Positions 7,566 to 14,864 of a stretch of DNA of 64,000 nt are shown here, in pieces (the stretch's first letter is position 1; each line of letters starts with the position of its first letter). A program made the translations under genes and the position numbers. The notes beneath the pieces are model-generated. The model did not search any database. It had not been told where the DNA came from and was given only the letters and a program-made list of their open reading frames with translations. Where the stretch lies: assembly GCA_965207165.1 (NCBI GenBank), contig OZ242265.1, positions 372,001-436,000 of the forward strand, written 5' to 3'. This DNA comes from JAAXHV01 sp965207165. GTDB lineage: Bacteria; Pseudomonadota; Gammaproteobacteria; Eutrophobiales; Eutrophobiaceae.

Positions 7566-9788
7566 TTAATAATTGTATTTCAGGTTGATACCGTAGGTGC
7601 GCGGACGCCCGAACTGAGCGATGTTGCCGAATGCGCCGCCGCGAAAGCCACCAACTTCGTAGTTCTCATCCAGCAGGTTTCTTACATACAATGCCGTGCT
7701 CCACCGGTCATCCCGGCTGGTAAAAGTCAGGCGGCCGTTCACAATATCGTGAGAGTCACTGGCCGCCAGGGGGTCGTTGAACAAGGTATAGAATATCTTG
7801 TCCCGGTAGCTGTATTCCATGCGCAGGGTCAGGTTGCCCAGGCCATCCAGGGACATATGGTATTCGCTGCCCAGACTGATGCTGAACTCGGGGGCCTTGG
7901 GGAGGTCGTTTCCATCGTGGTCGACATCGGGCGGGTCATTGGGGTTCGGAGCCTGCAAGTGTTCGATCTCGGTATCCAGGTAAGCTAATTGCCCGTCAAA
8001 AAACAGGTTATTCGTAGCGGCAATATCAAGCTCAAGTTCGATGCCCCATACTTCGGCATCGCCGACATTCCGCACATTGGCGAAACCGTTGCCTGCCGCG
8101 ATCGCTTCTTCGGTCAATACATTCTGCTGCAGGTCGCTGTAGTCGTAATAGAAAAAAGCGGCGTTGGCTCGTAACCGGCCGTCCAGGAGGGAGGCTTTTA
8201 CGCCGCCCTCGTAGGACCAGATAAATTCCTCAGCAACTGTTTCGAGAGTCGGCGATGCGCCGAAAAGCAGCGAGTTGAAGCCGCCTGATTTAAACCCCCG
8301 CGTCGCCGATGCAAACCACAGGACATCTTCCGTCATGGCGTATTCGACACCGAACTTGGGCGTAAGCGCATTCCAGCTGTTTTTCGGTGCATCACCAAAC
8401 GGACTGAAGCCCAAGCCCGGTCTGTCTGCAATCAGGTCGGCCGCCGTTGCCGGCGTGGGGATGCTCAACAGGGTGAAATTATAGTCCACATCTTTTTGTT
8501 CGTAACTGTAACGCAGACCCAACGTGGCGCGCCATTGATCGGTAAAGCTGTAACCAACCTGGCCGAATACGGCATAGGCTTCCGTCTCCACCCGAGTTAC
8601 ATCGGCTATCCCACTGTCGTAAAACCCGCCAGGTGTCAGCGTTGTGCCGCCCAGTGGCGCGGCGCCGAACAGGAGCCGGAAGTCCTGCTCCGGTTCCTCA
8701 AAAAACAGGAAAGCGCCTACGAGCCACTCCAGCGGGCCGCCGCCGGTGGACGCCAACTGGAATTCCTGCAGGATTGATTCGGAGCTCTCCGACGGCGCGG
8801 AGAATATTAAATTTAATTCGGACACGTCAAAATCAAGCGCCCAGGTCTGTTCATATTCCCGATAGCTGCTTATGGACTTGAACTCCATCGAACCCAGCTC
8901 CCAGGTAATCTCGGCGCCGAAACCATAGTCCTCCAGGTCGAGTTGCAGCAGGGCGTCTGCACTCTGCGTGCGAATGTCGGTGTAGAGGGGAGCGCCAAAT
9001 ATGACACCGAGGTTGGAGGCAAAAACGGGCTGGAGCTGAGCGCTCTGTCCGCGACTGCTTTCATCTTTGGTGTAATCGCCGAACAGCCGGATTGATAAAT
9101 CATCCGTCACATTTAACAATAACTGTGTACGGAACGACACCACGTCGGTTTCCTCACTGTCATCGCTGAGATACGGATTGGATGCATAGCCGTCGTCAAA
9201 ACTGCCCAGGGCGGCGACCCGCAATATGGCCTTGTCGTCCGCCAGTGGTACATTAACGGCGCCGCTCACGCGCATGGTTTCGTAATTACCTGCACTGAAG
9301 TCAACATAACCACCAATATCCTGTTCGGGTTGCCGCGTTGTTACATTGATTACGCCACCGGTCGCATTACGGCCGAACAGCGTGCCCTGAGGGCCCTTGA
9401 TGACCTCAATACGTTCAATATCATAGAAATCCATAATTGAACTGACCATCCTGGGCAGGTAGACGCCGTTGGAGTGAATGGCTACCGAGCCTTCCAGGCC
9501 TACCGTAATCTGGTCGGTGCCTACACCGCGCAGGAACGGCAAACCGAACTGTGCATTCGGGCTGAGTACGAAGCCAGGGACGTGGAACTGCAGATCAGTC
9601 GTGTACTCGATCCCCGACCTTGCAAGTTGCTCGCCGGTCAGTGCGTTAATGGTGATAGGTACATCCTGCAGGTTTTCGTATCTCCGCTGCGCGCTAACGA
9701 CGATTTCTTCGAGTTGCCGGGCAGTTGCAACAGGTTGAACCAGAAAACCGGCCAGAACGATAAAAGAAAGCATGGATCGGTACTGCAT
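7566..9788 (-). CDS. TonB-dependent outer membrane receptor
   Basis: Outer membrane receptor of 740 residues for TonB-driven uptake. It begins with a signal peptide (about residues 1-23, ending ATA). Next comes an N-terminal plug containing EEIVVSAQRR, which is a TonB box-like start, and then RIEVIKGPQGTLFGRNATGG at about 122-141, the plug signature. A beta-barrel runs from about residue 190 to a C-terminal tyrosine (KYNY). The sequence is of the broad type found in marine and oligotrophic proteobacteria, for which substrates such as siderophores, B12, sugars or aromatic compounds cannot be told apart. It heads the minus-strand set with the hydrolase and DUF2817 genes, and an AraC regulator is divergent, 197 nt away. 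Confidence 0.93.
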   Translation of the reverse strand: MQYRSMLSFIVLAGFLVQPVATARQLEEIVVSAQRRYENLQDVPITINALTGEQLARSGIEYTTDLQFHVPGFVLSPNAQFGLPFLRGVGTDQITVGLEGSVAIHSNGVYLPRMVSSIMDFYDIERIEVIKGPQGTLFGRNATGGVINVTTRQPEQDIGGYVDFSAGNYETMRVSGAVNVPLADDKAILRVAALGSFDDGYASNPYLSDDSEETDVVSFRTQLLLNVTDDLSIRLFGDYTKDESSRGQSAQLQPVFASNLGVIFGAPLYTDIRTQSADALLQLDLEDYGFGAEITWELGSMEFKSISSYREYEQTWALDFDVSELNLIFSAPSESSESILQEFQLASTGGGPLEWLVGAFLFFEEPEQDFRLLFGAAPLGGTTLTPGGFYDSGIADVTRVETEAYAVFGQVGYSFTDQWRATLGLRYSYEQKDVDYNFTLLSIPTPATAADLIADRPGLGFSPFGDAPKNSWNALTPKFGVEYAMTEDVLWFASATRGFKSGGFNSLLFGASPTLETVAEEFIWSYEGGVKASLLDGRLRANAAFFYYDYSDLQQNVLTEEAIAAGNGFANVRNVGDAEVWGIELELDIAATNNLFFDGQLAYLDTEIEHLQAPNPNDPPDVDHDGNDLPKAPEFSISLGSEYHMSLDGLGNLTLRMEYSYRDKIFYTLFNDPLAASDSHDIVNGRLTFTSRDDRWSTALYVRNLLDENYEVGGFRGGAFGNIAQFGRPRTYGINLKYNY

Positions 9789-9985
9789 GACGGGTACCCC
9801 GCTTATGGGATCGGATTAGTGTAGGAAGAGTGTATTAGCAATCCCGCCACGGAGTCGTCTCCCATGAGGAACCGTTTTATACCCTGTTAGGAACAAAAAA
9901 GGCTGTGAATCCTTCTTTTCCGGTGATTTTGCCGCGATATTGCTATTATCTTGCTGATTAAACAGCTTTCCTTGTGGCCTGATAC

Positions 9986-10966
9986 ATGCAAGTTTTTTCG
10001 ACTGAAAATCTCCGTGGCAGTGAGCGGATCGCCTATTGGAACGAAGTGATCTGTGATTATGCGCTGGATGTGAATACCAGCATCGAGATGCCGGCTGGTT
10101 GTACCCCCCGGTTCACGGGAAAATTAACCAGGAACGACATAGGCAACCTGAGTCTGATCGATATAGTCAGCGAGGGGCCGCTATGTACTGTTTCCCGGGA
10201 TTTGCGCCGCACCTGTCACGCCGAAGACGAGTTTGCCATGCTCAACGTGCAGGTCTCGGGTTCCAGCATTATCAACCAGGCGGGCCGCAGTGCCTGCCTG
10301 AAGCCGGGCAACATGGTCTTGTATGACTCCAGGTTGCCTCACAACGGGAGGGTCGATTGTGACACAAGGAACCTGTTATTGCGCATACCGCGCGGAGATA
10401 TCATTCATAGAATACCCTACCTGAGAGAGGTCACCACGGTTGTACTGGACCCGTATAAAACCATGACACGGCTGGCGTATGACATGTTGCTGTCGCTCAA
10501 CAGCCAGTTACCGGCCGGCGATGCGGACGGCAATGAAGCCGTAGCCAACACCATTCTCGATACCGTCACAGCCGCGGTATCAGGCAGTTTCCGTAGCAGC
10601 GACGCCGGTTTTCCCAGCAGCAGCAGCGCCTTGCTTCACCGTGTCAAGTCATTCATCGACTATAACCTGTTGCAACCCGACCTGGACCCGAAACGGATAG
10701 CATCGGCGCACCATGTATCAGTGCGTTACCTGAACAGGTTGTTCGCCAGGGAACACACCTCCATTACCCGCTGGATATGTAAACGGCGTCTGCAGAAATG
10801 TACCGAACTATTGAGTTGTACCCGGGATATAAACCGCAATATCGACGATATCGCCTACCTCTGCGGGTTCAGCAGTCTTCCGTATTTTTACCGCAGGTTC
10901 AAACAGCACTACGGCTGCACCCCCCGGGAATACAAACTGAGAATATCGAATCCCGGGCGAGTGTAA
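9986..10966 (+). CDS. AraC family transcriptional regulator
   Basis: Regulator of 326 residues. An N-terminal AraC-binding-like domain (about 1-200) resembles the type in regulators of aromatic or small-molecule catabolism. The C-terminal AraC DNA-binding domain lies at about 225-320, with two helix-turn-helix units: KRIASAHHVSVRYLNRLF and the second one in IDDIAYLCGFSSLPYFYRRF, which is the AraC signature, followed by YGCTPREYK. It is divergent from the TonB receptor gene, so it probably controls that operon and responds to the imported ligand; this is inference from position. An AT-rich spacer of 197 nt between the two starts can hold both promoters. Confidence 0.9.
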   Translation: MQVFSTENLRGSERIAYWNEVICDYALDVNTSIEMPAGCTPRFTGKLTRNDIGNLSLIDIVSEGPLCTVSRDLRRTCHAEDEFAMLNVQVSGSSIINQAGRSACLKPGNMVLYDSRLPHNGRVDCDTRNLLLRIPRGDIIHRIPYLREVTTVVLDPYKTMTRLAYDMLLSLNSQLPAGDADGNEAVANTILDTVTAAVSGSFRSSDAGFPSSSSALLHRVKSFIDYNLLQPDLDPKRIASAHHVSVRYLNRLFAREHTSITRWICKRRLQKCTELLSCTRDINRNIDDIAYLCGFSSLPYFYRRFKQHYGCTPREYKLRISNPGRV

Positions 10967-11012
10967 TTCCCGTATCGCCGGCCCAGGTCTTGCAATGCAA
11001 TGCCGGTGTGGC

Positions 11013-11027
11013 GGGGATGACATCCCC
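11013..11027 (+). terminator. Hairpin after the AraC gene, possible weak terminator
   Basis: A perfect 6-bp stem GGGGAT/ATCCCC with a 3-nt loop sits 46 nt after the AraC stop and is followed by CTTTGACTTTT. The T-tract is interrupted, so intrinsic termination is uncertain. Confidence 0.35.
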
Positions 11028-11029
11028 CT

Positions 11030-11057
11030 TTGACTTTTCGGTAATTTCCGTTAATCT
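11030..11057 (+). promoter_or_regulatory. Candidate promoter of tpiA
   Basis: TTGACT (11030-11035) is a 5/6 match to the sigma70 -35 box, and TAATCT (11052-11057) is a 4/6 match to the -10 box. The spacer is 16 nt. Together they lie about 40 nt before the tpiA ATG at 11096. Confidence 0.45.
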
Positions 11058-11095
11058 TGGCATCCCTTTTTTATCAAGCCGGTAAACCATCCGTT

Positions 11096-11851
11096 ATGAG
11101 TAACAGACAACCCCTGGTGGCAGCCAACTGGAAGATGAACGGCAGCCGTGAGTCCGTAACGGCGTTGCTGGACGGATGCAGGCAGGGACTGCCGGCAGAC
11201 GGTGTGGACGTCCTGGTCTGTGCGCCTTCCATCTATATCCCCCTGGCGGCGGATGAACTGGCCGGCAGCAACATCGGACTGGGCGCGCAAACGGTATCGG
11301 AATACACCAACGGCGCCTACACCGGTGAGATATCGGCGGACATGTTGAAAGATTACGGTTGCCGGTATGTTATTATTGGCCACTCGGAGCGGCGCCATAT
11401 CTTTGCCGAAACCAACGAGACGGTGGCAAACAAGTTTTGCCACGCCAGGGAGCAGGGGCTGGAAGTAATACTGTGCCTGGGCGAACGGCTCGAGGAAAGG
11501 GAAGCGGGCATGACGGAACAGGTATTGTCCGAACAACTGGGAGCGGTCATTGCCAGGGCCGGTATAGCTGCCTTTGACGGCGCAGTGATCGCGTATGAGC
11601 CGGTATGGGCTATCGGGACCGGGCTTACCGCAACGCCGGAACAGGCCCAGGCAGCACACAGTTTTATCAGGCTGCAGGTGGCCAGGCACGAGGACCGGAT
11701 TGCCGACGAGTTGCGTATCCTCTATGGAGGCAGCGTAAAAGCGGACAATGCCGCGGGACTGTTTGCCATGGCGGACGTCGATGGCGGACTGATAGGCGGC
11801 GCATCTTTGAAAGTTAATGATTTCCTGGCGATCTGCCGGGCAGCGGGGTAG
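11096..11851 (+). CDS. tpiA: Triose-phosphate isomerase
   Basis: Interconverts glyceraldehyde 3-phosphate and dihydroxyacetone phosphate in the cytosol. The TIM-barrel signatures are all present: AANWKMNG near the N-terminus with the active-site Asn and Lys, IIGHSERR with the catalytic His, AYEPVWAIGTG with the catalytic Glu and flexible loop, and LYGGSV for phosphate binding. The chosen ATG at 11096 gives 251 residues, like E. coli (255). An upstream in-frame TTG at 11057 would add 13 residues with no homology. secG follows after 2 nt, then tRNA-Leu(GAG), the order seen in pseudomonads. Confidence 0.96.
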   Translation: MSNRQPLVAANWKMNGSRESVTALLDGCRQGLPADGVDVLVCAPSIYIPLAADELAGSNIGLGAQTVSEYTNGAYTGEISADMLKDYGCRYVIIGHSERRHIFAETNETVANKFCHAREQGLEVILCLGERLEEREAGMTEQVLSEQLGAVIARAGIAAFDGAVIAYEPVWAIGTGLTATPEQAQAAHSFIRLQVARHEDRIADELRILYGGSVKADNAAGLFAMADVDGGLIGGASLKVNDFLAICRAAG

Positions 11852-11853
11852 AT

Positions 11854-12225
11854 ATGGAGACATTACAGGCTCTATTACTGGTAGTGCAGGTGATCTGCGC
11901 TTTCGCATTGATCTGTTTCATCCTGGTCCAGCGCGGCAAGGGCGCGGATGCCGGTGTAGCGTTCGGCAGCGGCGCGTCCGCCACCGTCTTCGGCGCATCA
12001 GGCTCCAGTAACTTCCTTACCAAGACAACTACGGCCCTGGCCTTTGTGTTCCTGCTCAACAGCCTGGCCCTGGCCTGGATGGCCAAGGAGCGCAGCATGG
12101 GGGCAAGGGAGTTGAATATCGTCGTGCCGGAAGCAATGGAGCAACCTGTTGAGGATATCGAAGTTATCCTGGACGAAGTTCCGCAAGATGTTCCTGATTC
12201 GGATATCCCGTCTATACCCGAATAA
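11854..12225 (+). CDS. secG: Preprotein translocase subunit SecG
   Basis: Small inner membrane subunit of the SecYEG channel that stimulates protein export. It has 123 residues with two membrane segments: about 2-22 (LQALLLVVQVICAFALICFI) and about 55-75 (TALAFVFLLNSLALAW). Between them is the conserved loop LVQRGKGADAGVAFGSGAS, followed by ATVFG. The tail after residue 78 is acidic and variable, as is usual. It is 2 nt from tpiA and upstream of tRNA-Leu(GAG). Confidence 0.95.
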   Translation: METLQALLLVVQVICAFALICFILVQRGKGADAGVAFGSGASATVFGASGSSNFLTKTTTALAFVFLLNSLALAWMAKERSMGARELNIVVPEAMEQPVEDIEVILDEVPQDVPDSDIPSIPE

Positions 12226-12247
12226 AAAAGTTGTAATTCCTGACTGT

Positions 12248-12333
12248 GCCGATGTGGTGGAATTGGTAGACACGCTGTCTTGAGGGGGCAGTGCCCAAAA
12301 GGCGTGCCGGTTCGACTCCGGCCATCGGCACCA
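12248..12333 (+). tRNA. tRNA-Leu(GAG)
   Basis: A complete class II tRNA. The 7-bp acceptor stem is GCCGATG/CATCGGC, the D arm carries GGTAGACAC, and the anticodon stem is CTGTC/GGCAG with loop TTGAGGG, giving anticodon GAG. A long variable arm (TGCCCAAAAGGCG) is followed by a T stem GCCGG/CCGGC, discriminator A and an encoded CCA. It reads CUU and CUC leucine codons. Its 3' end is the attachment site of the element that follows: the T loop to CCA is duplicated at 20589-20613. Confidence 0.97.
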
Positions 12334-12335
12334 TT
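12311..12335 (+). repeat. attL: tRNA-Leu 3' end direct repeat
   Basis: This 25-nt segment, from the T loop of tRNA-Leu through CCATT, recurs at 20589-20613 with one mismatch (C to A at position 6). The 19-nt core at 12317-12335 is identical to 20595-20613. It lies beside the integrase gene, as expected for tRNA-targeted integration. Confidence 0.88.
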
Positions 12336-12417
12336 CATCCTTTTTTTCCAGTCCTTGCATTTCCCTTTAACACTCATAACTACTTATTTATACTAGTATT
12401 TTTCGTGTAAATTATTC

Positions 12418-12446
12418 TTGCACTTTCTTTGCAAGTCTTCTATATT
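12418..12446 (+). promoter_or_regulatory. Candidate int promoter with operator-like inverted repeat
   Basis: TTGCAC (12418-12423) and TATATT (12441-12446) are spaced 17 nt. The -35 box overlaps an inverted repeat CTTGCA/TGCAAG (12417-12422 and 12430-12435), a possible repressor site. Two GTGTGA direct repeats follow at about 12460-12476, before the integrase ATG, and may be integrase arm sites. Confidence 0.4.
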
Positions 12447-12492
12447 CTTGTTATGAACGTGTGAAAAAATGTGTGAGAACTTATAGGGGCTT

Positions 12493-13692
12493 ATGAGAAA
12501 AGAACTAACTGCCACAGAGATAAAATCCATCAATAGGGAAGGCATTTACCGAGCTGGCCCAACCTTATATCTTAGAATCGCGCCGGGTGGCTCAAAATCC
12601 TGGGTACAGCGACTCACGATACACGGCAAGCGCCATGATATGGGTTTGGGCGGCTATCCGCAGGTGAATCTTGCCAGTGCACGGAAGCTGGCTTTTCAAA
12701 ATCGTGAGCTTGCGTGGGCAGGCGGCGATCCGCTTGCACTGAAGCGAAAAGCGAAAATTCCAACGTTTCGTGAGGCAGCCGAGAAGACATACCTAGCTAA
12801 TCGGGCTCGTTGGCGCAGTCAGAAAACCATCAAGAATTGGGAGCAGGGCATGCACAAGCATGTCCTCCCTGTTATCGGTGAGCTACGTGTAGACAGAATA
12901 GGCCGGGAGGATGTCCTGCGCATCCTCACGCCGATATGGACCACCACGCCGGAGGTGGCGCGCAAGCAGCGCAACCGCATTCGGACAGTATTGTCGTGGT
13001 GCCAGGCGCACGGGTTCATCGAACACAATGTGGCGGGCGAGATGATTGATGGGGCACTACCAGCCATGCCGGCCGTCAAGGCTCACTACCGGGCCTTACA
13101 CTATAGGGATGTTCCCGCAGCACTTGAAACCATTGAGACATCCGGCGCTTCCCTGGCTGCAAAGCTGTGTTTCAAGTTCCTGGTGCTGACCGCCACGCGC
13201 AGCGGCGAGGCGCGCGGGGCAGCGTGGTCGGACATTGACTTCGAAGCCTTGGAGTGGTGCATCCCGGGCACTCGCATGAAAACCGGGGTGGCGCATCGGG
13301 TGCCCCTATCCGATGCTACAGTGGCCGTGCTGAAACAGGCAGAGATGCTGCGCGATGGCTCAGACCTGATTTTCCCCTCATCTACGAATCCCGGCACACC
13401 CTTAAGTAACATGACACTGACCAAGGTGCTGCGTACCACCGGTCTGGCAGAGAAAGCCACTGTGCACGGTTTCCGGAGTTCATTCCGGGATTGGGCCGGA
13501 GAATGTACGAACACGGCCCATGCGGTCATGGAACTGTCCCTGGCCCATGCGGTCGGCTCCGCGGTGGAGCAGGCATATGCGCGCAGTGATTTACTGGCCA
13601 AGCGGCGGCGGCTGATGGAACAGTGGGCCGCCTACGTCACCCTGAATGAAGCAGAGGTCGTAAAGCTGCACGGATCGTCCGCCCTCCGCTGA
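12493..13692 (+). CDS. int: Tyrosine recombinase / integrase (P4-like, DUF4102 N-terminus)
   Basis: Site-specific recombinase that would integrate and excise the element at tRNA-Leu. It has 399 residues. The N-terminal DUF4102-type arm-binding domain is at about 1-85 (LYLRIAPGGSKSWVQR, MGLGGYPQVNLA), the core-binding domain at about 95-190, and the catalytic domain at about 205-385. The catalytic set is seen: R236 in TATRSGEARGAAW, HGFR with H325 and R328, a histidine in SLAHAVGS, and Y362 in QAYARSD. The gene runs away from the tRNA, 160 nt from its 3' end. It looks complete. Confidence 0.95.
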   Translation: MRKELTATEIKSINREGIYRAGPTLYLRIAPGGSKSWVQRLTIHGKRHDMGLGGYPQVNLASARKLAFQNRELAWAGGDPLALKRKAKIPTFREAAEKTYLANRARWRSQKTIKNWEQGMHKHVLPVIGELRVDRIGREDVLRILTPIWTTTPEVARKQRNRIRTVLSWCQAHGFIEHNVAGEMIDGALPAMPAVKAHYRALHYRDVPAALETIETSGASLAAKLCFKFLVLTATRSGEARGAAWSDIDFEALEWCIPGTRMKTGVAHRVPLSDATVAVLKQAEMLRDGSDLIFPSSTNPGTPLSNMTLTKVLRTTGLAEKATVHGFRSSFRDWAGECTNTAHAVMELSLAHAVGSAVEQAYARSDLLAKRRRLMEQWAAYVTLNEAEVVKLHGSSALR

Positions 13693-13758
13693 CAACACGC
13701 TGCAGTAATCAAGAAAGACGTATCCTGACAGCAGGCTGGTTTTCAAGATACCTCTGTC

Positions 13759-13789
13759 GGAACTTTCCCGCCGATAGTTCTTTTTACTT
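13759..13789 (+). terminator. Possible terminator after int
   Basis: A short stem GGAACT/AGTTCT (one G-T pair) with an 11-nt loop is followed directly by a T-tract (TTTTT). It sits 66 nt after the integrase stop. The stem is weak. Confidence 0.3.
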
Positions 13790-13858
13790 ACCTTTGCCCT
13801 TGTGCCAGTCTCTGCCGGGAATCCGCTAATGCCTGCGACCCGCAGGGAGGTCAACCCC

Positions 13859-14287
13859 ATGACAAACAAGCTGTTGCGCCGTGAAGACGTCGGGAAACTG
13901 TACGGTCTTGCCGCCTCAACGCTTTATCGGTTGCTAAGCAAAACCCGGTTTGACAAGCGGCACGTACCGGGTCGCACGCCCTGCACCGGTCTGCAGCAGT
14001 CGACATCAAAACCGGTCGACATGAAGAAACAACCCACTCCCTCAGGCAGTGAAACCATAGCAATCATCGAATGCCTGGATGGTGGTGTGTTTGTCTTTAA
14101 CGAGGCGCTCATTGCCGATATAGGACCATATTACCAAGGGGTGGCTCTCAGGGCTTTGATTATCGATCTGGCCGACTGGTATGCGGCACACCCGGCCAAA
14201 CGGTCCAGCCGGTCCGTGCTTATGCGGGATCTGGTGAACCGTCTGGCCGGGTGGACAACTATGGATAAGTACCAGTTGATTGAATAA
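13859..14287 (+). CDS. Protein with AlpA-like HTH start and unknown C-terminal part
   Basis: Protein of 142 residues starting at ATG 13859, with GGGAGG upstream. Residues 1-27 (LLRREDVGKLYGLAASTLYRLL) match the AlpA/MerR-like helix-turn-helix of prophage and island excision factors. The usual AlpA continuation after the recognition helix is missing. A low-complexity linker leads to a second block at about 55-142 (IAIIECLDGGVFVFNEALIADIG) that I do not recognise. An internal ATG at 14020 could start that block as a separate protein, so this may be a fusion or a frameshifted remnant. By position it may be an excisionase or regulator of int; this is inference. Confidence 0.5.
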   Translation: MTNKLLRREDVGKLYGLAASTLYRLLSKTRFDKRHVPGRTPCTGLQQSTSKPVDMKKQPTPSGSETIAIIECLDGGVFVFNEALIADIGPYYQGVALRALIIDLADWYAAHPAKRSSRSVLMRDLVNRLAGWTTMDKYQLIE

Positions 14288-14383
14288 TCGGATTCACCTT
14301 GCAATGAGTTAACCGATAGACCACCGGATTATGCTGTCAGAGAACAACACGTTCACAGTCGATTACTGTTATTCACACAGGGG

Positions 14384-14473
14384 CGAGACTACTCCTGTAT
14401 ACAAAACTGCGTTTTGTAACAGGAGTCTCGCAAGGGGGGGCGAGCCCCCCTTGAACCCCCCGCGTAACAGCGG
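14384..14473 (+). other. Candidate oriT with stacked inverted repeats
   Basis: Upstream of mobC are three hairpins in a row. The first (14384-14430) has arms built from CGAGA, CTCCTGT and TACAAAAC pairing with GTTTTGTA, ACAGGAG and TCTCG, with small bulges. The second (14431-14453) is a perfect 9-bp stem CAAGGGGGG/CCCCCCTTG with a GCGAG loop. The third (14460-14473) is CCGC/GCGG. Mobilization regions usually carry oriT with inverted repeats directly before mobC and the relaxase gene. The nick site cannot be read from the sequence. Otherwise 14288-14507 holds no gene that I can support. Confidence 0.55.
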
Positions 14474-14507
14474 ACACACGAAAAGATAGTCACACTGAAC
14501 CTCATCC

Positions 14508-14864
14508 ATGGCGCGTCCCCGGAAATCAAAAACGCAGCTGGACAAGGTCGTCTCCGTCCGCATCGACAGCGCCACGTATGCAACGTGGTCTACGCTGGCG
14601 AAGGACTCCGATCTGACCATCGGCGAGTGGGCGCGCAGCATGCTGCAGGGCAACCACAAAGCGTTGCCGGCCGTGCGCCGTCGTACGCCCCCGCCCGTTG
14701 ATCCAAAGCTGCAGGCCGCAGTGGGCCGGTGCGGCAACAACCTCAACCAGATTGCCCGGGCCGCCAACCGCAACGAGCTGGACAGGCGCAATGTGCGGTC
14801 AGTGATTGCGCGCCTGATTGATATCCACCGCCGCCTTGACGAGGTGCTCAACCATGATGATTAA
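14508..14864 (+). CDS. mobC: Mobilization accessory protein MobC-like
   Basis: Protein of 118 residues of the MobC relaxosome family, which helps the relaxase melt and nick oriT. The basic N-terminus MARPRKSK is followed by a ribbon-helix-helix-like segment VVSVRIDSATYATWSTLA (14-31) and the family signature CGNNLNQIARAAN at about 75-87. The C-terminal helix LIDIHRRLDEVL is typical. Its stop overlaps the relaxase start (ATGATGATTAA), so they are translationally coupled. The candidate oriT lies immediately upstream. Confidence 0.85.
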   Translation: MARPRKSKTQLDKVVSVRIDSATYATWSTLAKDSDLTIGEWARSMLQGNHKALPAVRRRTPPPVDPKLQAAVGRCGNNLNQIARAANRNELDRRNVRSVIARLIDIHRRLDEVLNHDD

